Positions 15,272 through 24,105 of a stretch of DNA of 32,489 nucleotides are shown in pieces. Position 1 is the first letter of the stretch. Every line of letters begins with the position of its first letter. Position numbers and translations under genes: made by a program. The notes under the pieces are model-generated. The model was not told the DNA's origin. It was given only the letters and a program-made list of their open reading frames with translations, and made no database searches. Where the stretch lies: positions 1 to 32,489 of the forward strand of contig JAQGIE010000131.1 in NCBI GenBank assembly GCA_028291365.1, in the 5' to 3' direction. Origin of the DNA: Rhodospirillales bacterium (lineage in GTDB: Bacteria > Pseudomonadota > Alphaproteobacteria > BOG-932 > Roseiterribacteraceae).

Positions 15272-17398
15272 CTACCCTCGGGTTTCTTCCATCCCGAGCT
15301 GCCAGACCAGGAAGGCGACCCAGTCGGCGGTCTCGCCGATCGTCTTCGACAGCGGCTTGCCCTGGCCGTGTCCGGCCTTGGGTTCGATGCGCAGCAGGAT
15401 CGGCCGCTGCGGATCCTTGCCGTTGGCGGCTACGTCCTGCAGCAGCGCCGCCATCTTCTTGGCGTGCAGCGGGTCGACGCGCGTGTCGGTATCGCCGGTC
15501 ACGAACATCGTCGCCGGGTACAGCGTGCCCGGTTTGACATTGTGGTACGGCGAATAGGCACGCAGCCATTTGTACTGCACCGGATCGTCGGACGAGCCGT
15601 ATTCCGGCACCCACAATTTCGCGATCGAGAATTTCTGGTAGCGCAGCATGTCGAGCAGCGGCACGGCGCAGATGGCGGCGCGGAACAGGTCGGGACGCTG
15701 CGTGATCGCGGCACCGACCAGCAGGCCGCCATTGGAGCCGCCGAAGATCGCGAGCTTGTCGGGGCTGGTCCATTTCGACCGCACCAGATACTCGCCGGCG
15801 GCGATGAAGTCGTCGAACGTGTTCTGCTTCTTGTCGAGCATACCGGCGCGATGCCACGCCTCGCCGTATTCGCTGCCGCCGCGCAGATTGGTCAACGCAT
15901 AGACACCGCCGCGTTCGAGCCAGGCCGGCAGAAATTTGATGAAGCTCGGCGTCATCGAAACCTGGAATCCGCCATAGCCGTAGAGCAGCACCGGGTTGGT
16001 GCCGTCGAGCCTGGTGCCTTTTCTGGCGACGATGAACATCGAGACCGGCGTGCCGTCCTTGGACGGATACGTGACCTGCTGCACGTCGTAGGAAGCGGTG
16101 TCGACGCCGGGCGCATCGATCGTCTTCCAGACTTTCGCCTCGCCCGTCGCGGCGGTAACGCGCAGCGCAATGGTCGGCACGACGAAGCTCTGGAACAGCA
16201 GATAGGCGTCGGGCGTGGTCGGCGTGCCGGCGAGGCTGGCGACCGTGCCGAGACCCGGCAGCTGAATGTCCTTCACGCCGGTGCCGTCGAGCGACGCGAT
16301 GGCGACGCGCGACGTCGCCTTGTGCTCCCATTCGAGCACGAGGCGGCCGCCGATCACCTGCGCATCCTTCAGCACGTCGTCGCTCTCGGCGACGATCACG
16401 CTGCGCTTCGACGGATCCGACACGGGCGCGCGCTCGAGCTTCCATTTCGGCGCGCCGTCATTGGTCAGGATGTAGAGATTGCCGCCGTGCACGAAGCCGT
16501 GCGTCAGCGCGTCCTTGCCGACCGCAACCGGCACCGGCTTTTCCAGCGTACCGTCCGCTTTGCGTGCGGCGAGCCACAGGTCGTTGCGCGACCAGCCGTC
16601 TTCGACGTCGAGCGCGACCCATCGATCGTCGTCGCTGACGATCGCGGCCGGGCTCTGCGTCTGTTTGAGCTTCAGCCCTTCGCCGAAGACGAGCTTGTCG
16701 CCGTCGCCCGACGGATTGGTGCCGAGCTTGTGGAAATAGATGCGGACGTCGAACAGCTCCTGCCCTTGCGGCACGTTTCCGCCCTTGGGCCGTCCGTAAT
16801 AGAAGCCGCTTCCGTCTTTCAGCCAGGCGACGTTGGCGGCGCGCGCCGGCGTGATCGCTTCGGCGCGGTCCTTGCCCGTCGCGACGTCGCGAACGCGCAA
16901 GGTCGAGATCTCGCTGCCGTTGGGCGACGTACCATAGGCGAGCAGCTTGCCGTCATAGGATGGCGCAAACCAGTCGAGCGCCACCGTGCCTTCGCGCGAC
17001 TCGGCATTGACGTCGACCAGCACCTTGTCGGCGCCGTCGGCACCTTCCCGCACATAGAGAACCGGTTGGTTCTGCGTTCCCTCGCGGCGACGCGAGAAGA
17101 CGTAGTTTCCGCGCGGGCTCACGTCGGCGAGCGTGCCGACCCGCAGCAGGTCGGTCAGGCGCGTTTCGATCGCCGCACGCGCCGGAATCTTGTCGATGAT
17201 GCCGCGCGTATAGTTCGCCTGCGCCTCGACCCATTTTTTGCTCGCGCCGGAATTGGCGTTTTCGAGCCAGCGATAAGGATCGGTGATCGCCTCGCCCTGC
17301 ACCGTTTCGGTCACCGGCTTCTTGTCGGTCGGCGGCGGACCGTCGGCGGCGAACGCAGGCAAGGCGATCAGGGCCAACGCAAGGATCGAAGCACGCAT
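15272..17398 (-). CDS. Exported prolyl oligopeptidase (peptidase family S9A)
   Basis: The enzyme cleaves short peptides on the carboxyl side of proline. The 708-residue protein has a signal peptide (MRASILALALIALPAFA), so it should act in the periplasm. An N-terminal segment (ITDPYRWLENANS) and a seven-bladed beta-propeller come next. The C-terminal alpha/beta-hydrolase domain holds Ser555 in GGSNGG, the Asp in DTDTRVDPLHAKK, and the His in AGHGQGKP. NLRGGSEYGEAWH is also typical of S9A. It starts 11 bases after the putA stop with CAGGAG as Shine-Dalgarno, so the two are probably one transcript. Together they would release proline from peptides and oxidise it. Confidence 0.95.
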   Translation of the reverse strand: MRASILALALIALPAFAADGPPPTDKKPVTETVQGEAITDPYRWLENANSGASKKWVEAQANYTRGIIDKIPARAAIETRLTDLLRVGTLADVSPRGNYVFSRRREGTQNQPVLYVREGADGADKVLVDVNAESREGTVALDWFAPSYDGKLLAYGTSPNGSEISTLRVRDVATGKDRAEAITPARAANVAWLKDGSGFYYGRPKGGNVPQGQELFDVRIYFHKLGTNPSGDGDKLVFGEGLKLKQTQSPAAIVSDDDRWVALDVEDGWSRNDLWLAARKADGTLEKPVPVAVGKDALTHGFVHGGNLYILTNDGAPKWKLERAPVSDPSKRSVIVAESDDVLKDAQVIGGRLVLEWEHKATSRVAIASLDGTGVKDIQLPGLGTVASLAGTPTTPDAYLLFQSFVVPTIALRVTAATGEAKVWKTIDAPGVDTASYDVQQVTYPSKDGTPVSMFIVARKGTRLDGTNPVLLYGYGGFQVSMTPSFIKFLPAWLERGGVYALTNLRGGSEYGEAWHRAGMLDKKQNTFDDFIAAGEYLVRSKWTSPDKLAIFGGSNGGLLVGAAITQRPDLFRAAICAVPLLDMLRYQKFSIAKLWVPEYGSSDDPVQYKWLRAYSPYHNVKPGTLYPATMFVTGDTDTRVDPLHAKKMAALLQDVAANGKDPQRPILLRIEPKAGHGQGKPLSKTIGETADWVAFLVWQLGMEETRG

Positions 17399-17409
17399 CG
17401 AATCTCCTG

Positions 17410-20400
17410 TTACTCCGCGGCTGCCATCAAGCTCGCATTGCCGCCGGCGGCGGTCGTGTTGATGGTGACCGTACGCTCGGTCGCGAAGCGCGCAAGATAG
17501 TTCGGGCCGCCCGCCTTGGGGCCGGTGCCCGAAAGTCCCTCACCGCCGAAAGGCTGCGTCCCGACGACCGCGCCAATGACGGTCCGGTTGACGTAGAAAT
17601 TTCCGACCCGCGCATGGCGGCGCACGCGATCGACGGTTTCGTCGATCCGCGTCTGCAATCCCAGCGTCAGCCCGTATCCGGTCGACGTGATCGCATCGAG
17701 CACGCGTTCGAGCCGGTCGCCCTTGTAGGGCGCGATATGCAGGAACGGGCCGAACACTTCGCCCGGAAGGTCCGAAACGCAGGTCACGGCGACCGCGCGC
17801 GGCGCGAAGAACGTGCCGTGCGCTGTGGTGTCGCGGTCGACCGGCGCCGACGCGAACGCGGCCGGCATCCGTTTCGCGTGCGCATCGAGCAGGGCAAGCG
17901 CGTCGTCGTCGATCACCGGGCCGCAATCGGTGGCCAGGTCGGCGGGATCGCCGACGATCAGCTCGGCCATCGCGCCCGCCAGCATCTCTTTGCACGAATC
18001 GTAGACGTCTTCCTGCACGTACAGCATGCGCAGCGCCGAGCAGCGCTGACCGGCGCTGTCGAACGCCGACACCAGCACGTCGCCGACGACCTGTTCGAGC
18101 AGCGCCGAGGAATCGACGATCATCGCGTTGAGACCGCCGGTCTCGGCGATCAGCGTGGCGATGGCGCCGTCGCGGCCGGCCAGCTGGCGATTGATCGCGC
18201 GCGCCACCTGCGTCGATCCGGTGAAGCAGACGCCGGCGATGCGCGGGTCGGCGACCAAGGGTGCACCGACGCTTTCGCCGTCGCCCGGCAACAGCGCCAG
18301 CGCACCCACCGGCACCCCGGCCTCATGCAACAGCGACACGGCGCGCGCCGCGATCAGCGGCGTCTGTTCGGCGGGCTTGGCAACGACCGCGTTGCCTGCA
18401 ACCAGCGCCGCGGCGACCTGGCCGGTGAAAATCGCCAGCGGAAAATTCCACGGCGAGATGCAGGCGAAGACGCCGCGGCCATGATGCGACAGTTCGTTGG
18501 TCTCGCCGGTCGGTCCCGGCAGCGCGTGGCGGCCCAGCGCTGACGGTGCGATCGCCGCGTAATAGCGCAGGAAGTCGACCGCTTCGCGCAGCTCGGCGAT
18601 CGCGGCGGGAATCGTCTTGCCCGCTTCACGCACACACAGCGCCAGCATGGCGGCGCGATCCGCTTCGAACAGATCGGCGGCGCGCAACAGAATTCGCGAC
18701 CGTGCATCGACGCCCATCGCGTCCCAGTCACGCTGCGCCCTGACCGCGACGTCGACCGCCTGGGTGACGTCGGCAGCGCTCGCCTCGTAGGCAAGACCGA
18801 CCTTGTCGCGGCGATCCTGCGGCGTCGCGATCTCGCGCGCCGTGCCGCCGTTCAACGCACGGCCATCGACCAGCGGTCGCGCCACATGCCCGTCGCGCGA
18901 CACCGATGACAGCGAAGCCTGCAACGCTTCGAGCGACAGAGGATCTCCCAAATCGATACCTTTCGAATTGACGCGCTCGGGCGCGTAGAGCTGGGCCGGC
19001 AGCTTGATGCGCGACGGGCCGGCGGCGGCCATCGCCTCGGCGGGATCGCGGGTCAGCGTTTCGACCGGCACCGCCGGATCGGCGATCTGATTGACGAAGG
19101 AACTGTTGGCGCCGTTTTCCAGCAGGCGCCGCACGAGATAGGCCAGCAGGTCGCGATGCGTGCCGACCGGCGCGTAGACTCGGCACGCGATGCCCCAGGC
19201 ATCGGGACCGACGATGCGCGCGTACAGGCCTTCGCCCATGCCGTGCAGCCGCTGGAACTCGTAGTCACTGCGATTGCCGGCGAGCTCGCGGATCGCCGCC
19301 ACCGTGTAGGCATTGTGCGTGGCGAACTGGCCGTAGAGCCGGTCGCCCGCTTTGAGGATCTTCTCGGCTGCGGCGATGTAGGACAGATCGGTCGCGACCT
19401 TGCGCGTGAAGACCGGATACTCGTCGAGCCCCTGCTCCTGGCTGCGCTTGATCTCGGTGTCCCAGTAAGCGCCCTTGACCAGCCGCACCATCAGGCGCCG
19501 GTCCGCACGCGCGGTGCGATCGATCAGCCAGTCGAGCACCGGCAGCGCGCGCTTCGAGTAGGCCTGTACCGCAAGGCCGAGACCGTCCCAGCCTTTGAGC
19601 GACGGTGCGTCGATCAAGCGCCCGAGGAGATCAAGCGAAAGGTCGAGCCGGTCGGCTTCTTCGGCGTCGATCGTGCAGCCGATATCGACGCGCTTGGCCG
19701 CTTCGGCGAGTTCGAGCACGCGTGGGAACAGCTCATCCAGGCTGCGTTCGCGCTGGCGCAGCTCGTAGCGCGGATGCAGCGCTGACAGTTTGATCGAGAT
19801 GCCGGGACCGGCGATCGGGCCGCGCCCCGCCGCTTCGCGCCCGATCGCGGCGATGGCGCCGTGGTACGACACGAGATAGCGCTTCGCGTCTTCGTCGGTG
19901 CGCGCCGCTTCACCCAGCATGTCGTAGCTGTGGCGGTAATTCTTTTTCTCGCCGTCGCGCGCGCGGATCAGCGCTTCATCGATCGTCTCGCCAAGCACGA
20001 AATGCGAGCCCAGCACGCGCATCGCCTGCAACATCGCCTGGCGTACGACCGGTTCGCCGACCCGCGAGATCATGCGCTTCCAGGCACCTTGCCCATCGGT
20101 CGCGCGCATCGCGCGGCCGGTCAACGCCAGGGCCCAACTCGACAGATTCACGAAGGTCGAGTCCGAGCGGCCGACATGCTTGTCCCAATCGGCCTCGGTG
20201 AGCTTGTCGCGGATCAGCAGATCGCGCGTGGCGCCATCGGGAATGCGCAGCAACGCTTCGGCAAGCGTCATCAGCACGACGCCCTCGTCGCTCGACAGAT
20301 CATATTCACGCATCAGCGCGTCGACCTGCCCGACATGCGAGTCGTCGGTGCGCAGCGCCTGGATCAGTTCGGCGGCGGTGCGCCGGATGCGGGCGCGGGC

Positions 20401-20511
20401 GCTGTCATCCGCTGACACCGAGCGCAGCAGCCTGGCGATGGCTTCGTTCTCGTCCTGGCGGTGGAAGCGGCGGATCTCGTCCCGGAGCGGGTCGTGGTCA
20501 AAGCTGGTCAT
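17410..20511 (-). CDS. putA: Bifunctional proline dehydrogenase / P5C dehydrogenase PutA (short form)
   Basis: PutA oxidises proline to glutamate in two steps, using FAD for proline dehydrogenase and NAD for 1-pyrroline-5-carboxylate dehydrogenase, at the membrane. The ATG at 20511 (MTSFDHDPLRDEIRRF) gives 1033 residues. The frame stays open 56 codons further upstream but there crosses the operator and lrp promoter. The PRODH barrel includes RLMVRLVKGAYWDTEIKRSQ. The ALDH domain has Glu790 (IAETGGLNAM) and catalytic Cys824 (SAGQRCSALR), 34 apart as usual. There is no N-terminal ribbon-helix-helix, so it cannot autoregulate like E. coli PutA. The divergent Lrp-type gene takes that role. Prolyl oligopeptidase follows in the same operon. 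Confidence 0.96.
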   Translation of the reverse strand: MTSFDHDPLRDEIRRFHRQDENEAIARLLRSVSADDSARARIRRTAAELIQALRTDDSHVGQVDALMREYDLSSDEGVVLMTLAEALLRIPDGATRDLLIRDKLTEADWDKHVGRSDSTFVNLSSWALALTGRAMRATDGQGAWKRMISRVGEPVVRQAMLQAMRVLGSHFVLGETIDEALIRARDGEKKNYRHSYDMLGEAARTDEDAKRYLVSYHGAIAAIGREAAGRGPIAGPGISIKLSALHPRYELRQRERSLDELFPRVLELAEAAKRVDIGCTIDAEEADRLDLSLDLLGRLIDAPSLKGWDGLGLAVQAYSKRALPVLDWLIDRTARADRRLMVRLVKGAYWDTEIKRSQEQGLDEYPVFTRKVATDLSYIAAAEKILKAGDRLYGQFATHNAYTVAAIRELAGNRSDYEFQRLHGMGEGLYARIVGPDAWGIACRVYAPVGTHRDLLAYLVRRLLENGANSSFVNQIADPAVPVETLTRDPAEAMAAAGPSRIKLPAQLYAPERVNSKGIDLGDPLSLEALQASLSSVSRDGHVARPLVDGRALNGGTAREIATPQDRRDKVGLAYEASAADVTQAVDVAVRAQRDWDAMGVDARSRILLRAADLFEADRAAMLALCVREAGKTIPAAIAELREAVDFLRYYAAIAPSALGRHALPGPTGETNELSHHGRGVFACISPWNFPLAIFTGQVAAALVAGNAVVAKPAEQTPLIAARAVSLLHEAGVPVGALALLPGDGESVGAPLVADPRIAGVCFTGSTQVARAINRQLAGRDGAIATLIAETGGLNAMIVDSSALLEQVVGDVLVSAFDSAGQRCSALRMLYVQEDVYDSCKEMLAGAMAELIVGDPADLATDCGPVIDDDALALLDAHAKRMPAAFASAPVDRDTTAHGTFFAPRAVAVTCVSDLPGEVFGPFLHIAPYKGDRLERVLDAITSTGYGLTLGLQTRIDETVDRVRRHARVGNFYVNRTVIGAVVGTQPFGGEGLSGTGPKAGGPNYLARFATERTVTINTTAAGGNASLMAAAE

Positions 20512-20532
20512 CAGATTGGTCTTGAGTCTCGA

Positions 20533-20564
20533 TCTTGGTAGATTCCTCTGGACTGCTACCAAGA
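20533..20564. promoter_or_regulatory. Inverted-repeat operator between putA and putR
   Basis: TCTTGGTAG (20533-20541) and CTACCAAGA (20556-20564) form a perfect 9-bp inverted repeat with a 14-base spacer. The arm centres are 23 bases apart, about two helical turns. It lies in the 118-base divergent gap between putA and the Lrp-type gene. It fits a dimeric or octameric Lrp/PutR binding site that controls putA and perhaps the regulator itself. Confidence 0.65.
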
Positions 20565-20629
20565 AGCCAGCAGGATATCCCACCAAACTGGGCTCTTCCG
20601 AGGCCATCGAACGGGATTTTCTGCTGCTC

Positions 20630-21115
20630 ATGCGTACCAAACGGACCTTGAAGGACCTCGACGCGATCGACCGGCGCATCCTGCAGGTGCTGCAGAAGGA
20701 CGGCCGGATCTCGAACGTGGACCTGGCCGAGAAGATTCACCTGTCCCCGACCCCCTGCCTGGAACGGGTGCGGCGGCTCGAGCGCGACGGCTTCATCGAC
20801 GGCTATGTCGCGGTGCTGAATCCCGAGCGGCTCGAAGCCGGGCTGCTCGCCTTCGTGCAGATCTCGCTCGACCGCACCACCCGCGACGTCTTCGAGCGCT
20901 TCGCGAAGGCCGCCAATGCCGACCCAGCGATCGTCGAATGCCACATGGTAGCCGGCGGATTCGACTATCTGCTCAAGGTGCGCGTCGCCGACATGGAAGC
21001 GTATCGGCGCTTTCTCGGCGCCAACCTGTCCAGCCTGCCGGGGATCCGCGAGACCCATACCTACATGGTGATCGAACAGGTCAAACGCAGCATGGAGGTT
21101 GCCCTTGAAGGGTGA
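20630..21115 (+). CDS. putR: Lrp/AsnC-family regulator, probable proline-responsive PutR
   Basis: The 161-residue protein has an N-terminal Lrp helix-turn-helix (LDAIDRRILQVLQKDGRISN, then VDLAEKIHLSPTPCLERVRR) and a C-terminal RAM/AsnC ligand domain (VECHMVAGGFDYLLKVRVAD). In alphaproteobacteria, Lrp-type PutR activates the divergent putA when proline is present. The layout here is exactly that, with an inverted repeat in between. The ATG at 20630 was chosen because upstream codons in the same frame run antisense into putA. PutR is inferred from position; the family call is certain. Confidence 0.9.
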   Translation: MRTKRTLKDLDAIDRRILQVLQKDGRISNVDLAEKIHLSPTPCLERVRRLERDGFIDGYVAVLNPERLEAGLLAFVQISLDRTTRDVFERFAKAANADPAIVECHMVAGGFDYLLKVRVADMEAYRRFLGANLSSLPGIRETHTYMVIEQVKRSMEVALEG

Positions 21116-21147
21116 TGCCCGCGTAAACTTCGTGTAAGGTCGCCGTT

Positions 21148-21164
21148 GATCCAAGAATTGGATC
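21148..21164. promoter_or_regulatory. 7-bp inverted repeat upstream of the coiled-coil gene
   Basis: GATCCAA-GAA-TTGGATC is a perfect inverted repeat, 27 bases before the ATG at 21192 and 33 bases after the putR stop. It could be an operator, or an RNA hairpin near the ribosome-binding site. There is no T-run after it, so it does not look like a terminator. Confidence 0.4.
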
Positions 21165-21191
21165 GAATGACGCAGAAGCGGAGAGTTTCCA

Positions 21192-21992
21192 ATGGTGAGT
21201 GCCATCACCCAGGCGTTGCTTCAGCGCACCGCGACGGTGCGCAAGCTCGTCCAGCAGGCCCAGGGCGACAACCCCGCCTCGGCCCAGTCCATCGCCCAGT
21301 TCGACGAACATGCAAAGCAGGCGCTCGATGCGATCGACAAGATCGAGCGGTCGAAGGTCGACGTCGTCAAACAGCGCAAGGCGCTCGCCAAAGAGCGGCT
21401 GGCGCAGCTCAAAGACCAGCTTCGCGTGCTGAGGATGATGGGCGGCAATTCAGAAGCGATGGCGCGCCAGGCCGCAGCGCTGGCGCGCGAGATCGCCGCC
21501 GCGGTGCGCAGCTATGGCGGCTCGGACGGCGGCGCGCTTGGCGCAGACGCATCGACCGGCGAGCAGGGCGCAACGGACGGCGGCGGCGAAGGCGACACCG
21601 CGTCTGGCGACGGCGGTGCCGAAACCGCGATCGCGGCCGGCGACGCCACGCCCAGCGATACCGCAGCCGCGACGGAAAAGACCGACGCACCGGCCGCACC
21701 GCAACCGGCGCAGCCCAACGAGCACACCGCCGCGACCGGCAACAACGCGTCCGATCGCGACGAGGACCGGCGGTTCTTCCAGGACGTTCGCAACGTGCTG
21801 CAGCAGATCCGCCGCATCATCGAAGACGCGAAGCACCAGCACGGCGTGAAGCATGCGAAAGCATCGCCGGTCTTCGCGGCAGCGCTGAAGACGGTGGGCA
21901 ACGCCGACGCGACCGTCACGGAGGTCGCGGAGATCGTGTTGTCGACGCCGGCCGTGGCGCCGACGACTCAATCGGTACGCATCTCGATTTGA
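21192..21992 (+). CDS. Uncharacterised coiled-coil protein with a Gly/Ala-rich linker
   Basis: I do not recognise this 266-residue protein. Residues 1-100 are helical and charged, with strong coiled-coil character (KIERSKVDVVKQRKALAKER). Residues about 108-190 form a low-complexity, acidic Gly/Ala/Thr/Pro linker. Residues 190-266 contain another helical stretch (DRRFFQDVRNVLQQIRRIIE) and a hydrophobic end. There is no signal peptide, membrane segment or cysteine. GGAGA precedes the ATG at a good distance. Two helical parts joined by a flexible linker suggest a scaffold or filament-associated protein, but this is only a structural impression. The gene may be co-transcribed with the next one. 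Confidence 0.75.
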   Translation: MVSAITQALLQRTATVRKLVQQAQGDNPASAQSIAQFDEHAKQALDAIDKIERSKVDVVKQRKALAKERLAQLKDQLRVLRMMGGNSEAMARQAAALAREIAAAVRSYGGSDGGALGADASTGEQGATDGGGEGDTASGDGGAETAIAAGDATPSDTAAATEKTDAPAAPQPAQPNEHTAATGNNASDRDEDRRFFQDVRNVLQQIRRIIEDAKHQHGVKHAKASPVFAAALKTVGNADATVTEVAEIVLSTPAVAPTTQSVRISI

Positions 21993-22067
21993 GCTGCCAA
22001 AAACGGCGTGTATTGGCCGAGGCGGCACGTGGTACCGTCCGGCGCCTGCAGCCGCGCCGGAGGATCG

Positions 22068-22808
22068 ATGACAACGACGACCCTGGACAGCCAAGGCAAG
22101 CGACGCGGCCAGACCTTCGAGCGGCGCTTCTTCGCCGGCATGGCGATCGTGATCCTCGTCGTCACCTTTCTCGGATTCGGGCCCAGCTACTATCTGAGCC
22201 CGGTCTTCTCGGCGCCTCGCTCCTTGCCGACGCTCGTGCATCTGCACGGTGTGGTTTTCACCCTGTGGGTGCTGCTGTTCCTGGCGCAGACGATGCTGGT
22301 CGCTACCGGCCGCACGGCGCAGCATCGGCGGCTGGGCCGCGTCGGGGTGGTGCTGATCGCATTGATGATTCCGCTCGCCGTCGCGGTCGCGCTCGGCGGC
22401 ATGTCGCGCCCTACTTCGCCGCCCGGTATTCCGCCTCTGTCGTGGGCCGCAGTGCCGTTGCTTGGCATACCGGTCTTCAGCGGCCTGATCATCGCAGCGC
22501 TGGTTTTTCGCCGTTCGCCGGCGACGCACAAGCGGCTGATGCTGCTCGCGATGATCGACCTGCTTCGTCCCTCAGTCGGGCGGCTGATGCCGATGCTGGG
22601 GCTGCCCAAGCTGGCGCTGTTCGCGTCGCTGGTTTTCCTGGTGCCGCTAATCGTCTTCGACCTGCGCACGCGCAAGTCGCTGCATCCGGCAACGCTGGCG
22701 GGTGGGGTGGCGATGATCGCCGTCGTCGTCGCGACACCAATCGTTTGGGCGACGCCGGCCTGGCTGGCCTTTGCCGGCGCACTTGACGCGATGTGGCGCG
22801 GCCTCTGA
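22068..22808 (+). CDS. Multi-pass membrane protein of unknown function (DUF2306-like)
   Basis: The 246-residue protein has a basic N-terminus and about seven hydrophobic segments. The text LVHLHGVVFTLWVLLFLAQT, then LVATGRTAQHRRLG, is a recurring signature of small bacterial membrane proteins grouped around DUF2306. The paired histidines in HLHG and QHRR could bind haem or metal, but this is untested. GGAGG precedes the ATG at 22068. An in-frame ATG at 22008 would add a 20-residue arginine-rich stretch and skip that Shine-Dalgarno. The gene ends 15 bases from the convergent threonine ammonia-lyase gene. Confidence 0.8.
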   Translation: MTTTTLDSQGKRRGQTFERRFFAGMAIVILVVTFLGFGPSYYLSPVFSAPRSLPTLVHLHGVVFTLWVLLFLAQTMLVATGRTAQHRRLGRVGVVLIALMIPLAVAVALGGMSRPTSPPGIPPLSWAAVPLLGIPVFSGLIIAALVFRRSPATHKRLMLLAMIDLLRPSVGRLMPMLGLPKLALFASLVFLVPLIVFDLRTRKSLHPATLAGGVAMIAVVVATPIVWATPAWLAFAGALDAMWRGL

Positions 22809-22823
22809 ACTTCGCCGCTGCGA

Positions 22824-24038
22824 TCAGCGATGCCCGGGCAGGATCTGCGTCGGATAGCCGGCTGCCTCGACCACCGATTTGATCGCCTGGGTATGCGCCC
22901 AGTCGCGTGACTCGATCATCACGTCGAGGCCGGTCGTCTTGGCCGAAATTTGCGACGTCAGGCGGTCATGCCGCACTTCGACGATGTTGGCGCCGGCGTC
23001 GCCGAGCAAACTCGCGATCTTGGCCAACAGGCCGGGGCGATCGGGAATTTCGATGCGCAAGGTCGCGACGCGGCCTTCGCGCACCAGTTCGCGCAGGATG
23101 ATCGAGGCCAGCAGGCGCGGATCGATATTGCCGCCGCTGAGCAGCGTGCCGACGCGCTTGCCCTTGAACCGTTCGGGCTGTGTCAGGATGGCGGCGAGAC
23201 CCGCGGCACCGGCGCCTTCGACCACCGTCTTCTCAATGTCGAGCAGCATGCAGATGGCGCGTTCGAGACGGATCTCGTCGACCAGCACGATGTCGGAGAC
23301 GAGTTCCCGGGCGATCGCCGTCGTGCGCTCGCCCGCTTTTCCGACCGCGATGCCTTCAGCGATCGTGGCGCCGCCGGTCGGCAGATCGGCGTGGTCGAAC
23401 TCGTTCTTCATCGACGGGAAGTGATCGCTCTCGACGCCGATGATTTCGATGCCGGGCTTGATCGCCTTGGCCGCGACCGCGATGCCCGCGATCAAGCCGC
23501 CGCCGCCGACCGGCACGACCAGCGTGTCGAGCTCGGGCACCTGCTCGAGCATTTCGAGGCCGATCGTGCCTTGCCCCGCGATGATCGCGTCATCGTCGAA
23601 CGGCGGAACGAATACGAGATTGTGCTCCTGCTGCAGCCGCTCGGCGATGGCGCGCGCTTCTTCGATCGTCTCGCCGTCGAGCACGACCTTGGCGCCCAGC
23701 GTTTCGGTGTTGCGCACTTTGCCGTAGGGCGTGCCCTTGGGCATGACGATGGTGCAGTCGATGCCGAGGCGCGACGCATTATGGGCGACGCCTTGTGCGT
23801 GATTGCCCGCCGACATGGCGATGACGCCGCGCTTGCGCTCGTCCGCGCTCAGCGACAGCAGCTTGTTCAGCGCGCCGCGCTCCTTGAAGGAGGCGGTGAA
23901 TTGCTGCGTTTCGTATTTGAGCCACAGTTCGCAACCCAACAGCTGCGAGAGCGTGTGCGCTTTGGCCAGGGGCGTGCGAAGCACCTGGCCCTGGATGCGC
24001 GCGGCGGCGGCGCGGATATCGTCGATGGTGACCGGCAT
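22824..24038 (-). CDS. ilvA: Threonine ammonia-lyase with C-terminal ACT domain
   Basis: The enzyme deaminates threonine to 2-oxobutanoate with PLP, feeding isoleucine synthesis or threonine breakdown. The 404-residue protein has the PLP lysine Lys52 in SFKERGA, the phosphate-binding loops SAGNHAQG and VGGGGLIAG, and a C-terminal ACT domain (about 325-404, beginning [20 protein letters not shown]). A single ACT domain and this length match the short IlvA/TdcB-like enzymes rather than the roughly 510-residue E. coli IlvA. Whether it is regulated by isoleucine cannot be read from the sequence. It lies 67 bases after the acyl-CoA ligase gene on the same strand, with a stem-loop between them. Confidence 0.93.
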   Translation of the reverse strand: MPVTIDDIRAAAARIQGQVLRTPLAKAHTLSQLLGCELWLKYETQQFTASFKERGALNKLLSLSADERKRGVIAMSAGNHAQGVAHNASRLGIDCTIVMPKGTPYGKVRNTETLGAKVVLDGETIEEARAIAERLQQEHNLVFVPPFDDDAIIAGQGTIGLEMLEQVPELDTLVVPVGGGGLIAGIAVAAKAIKPGIEIIGVESDHFPSMKNEFDHADLPTGGATIAEGIAVGKAGERTTAIARELVSDIVLVDEIRLERAICMLLDIEKTVVEGAGAAGLAAILTQPERFKGKRVGTLLSGGNIDPRLLASIILRELVREGRVATLRIEIPDRPGLLAKIASLLGDAGANIVEVRHDRLTSQISAKTTGLDVMIESRDWAHTQAIKSVVEAAGYPTQILPGHR

Positions 24039-24064
24039 GGCGGCGCGACCCTAGCCTTGGGTCC

Positions 24065-24085
24065 GCGCGGCTGGAAGGGCCGCGC
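24065..24085. terminator. Stem-loop between the acyl-CoA ligase and threonine ammonia-lyase genes
   Basis: GCGCGGC (24065-24071) and GCCGCGC (24079-24085) form a perfect 7-bp GC-rich stem with a 7-base loop. It lies in the 67-base gap just after the ligase stop on the minus strand. No T-run follows, so it is at best a weak or Rho-assisted end of the catabolic operon. Confidence 0.4.
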
Positions 24086-24105
24086 TGCATGGCTGGCGCC
24101 CGCCG

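Noticed and set aside
17614-18543. Long plus-strand ORFs opposite putA
   Set aside because: Antisense shadows with no recognisable domains and biased composition.
20512-20679. 56-residue N-terminal extension of PutA
   Set aside because: It would cover the inverted-repeat operator and overlap the putR start. The added sequence is not like any PutA N-terminal domain and is not a ribbon-helix-helix.
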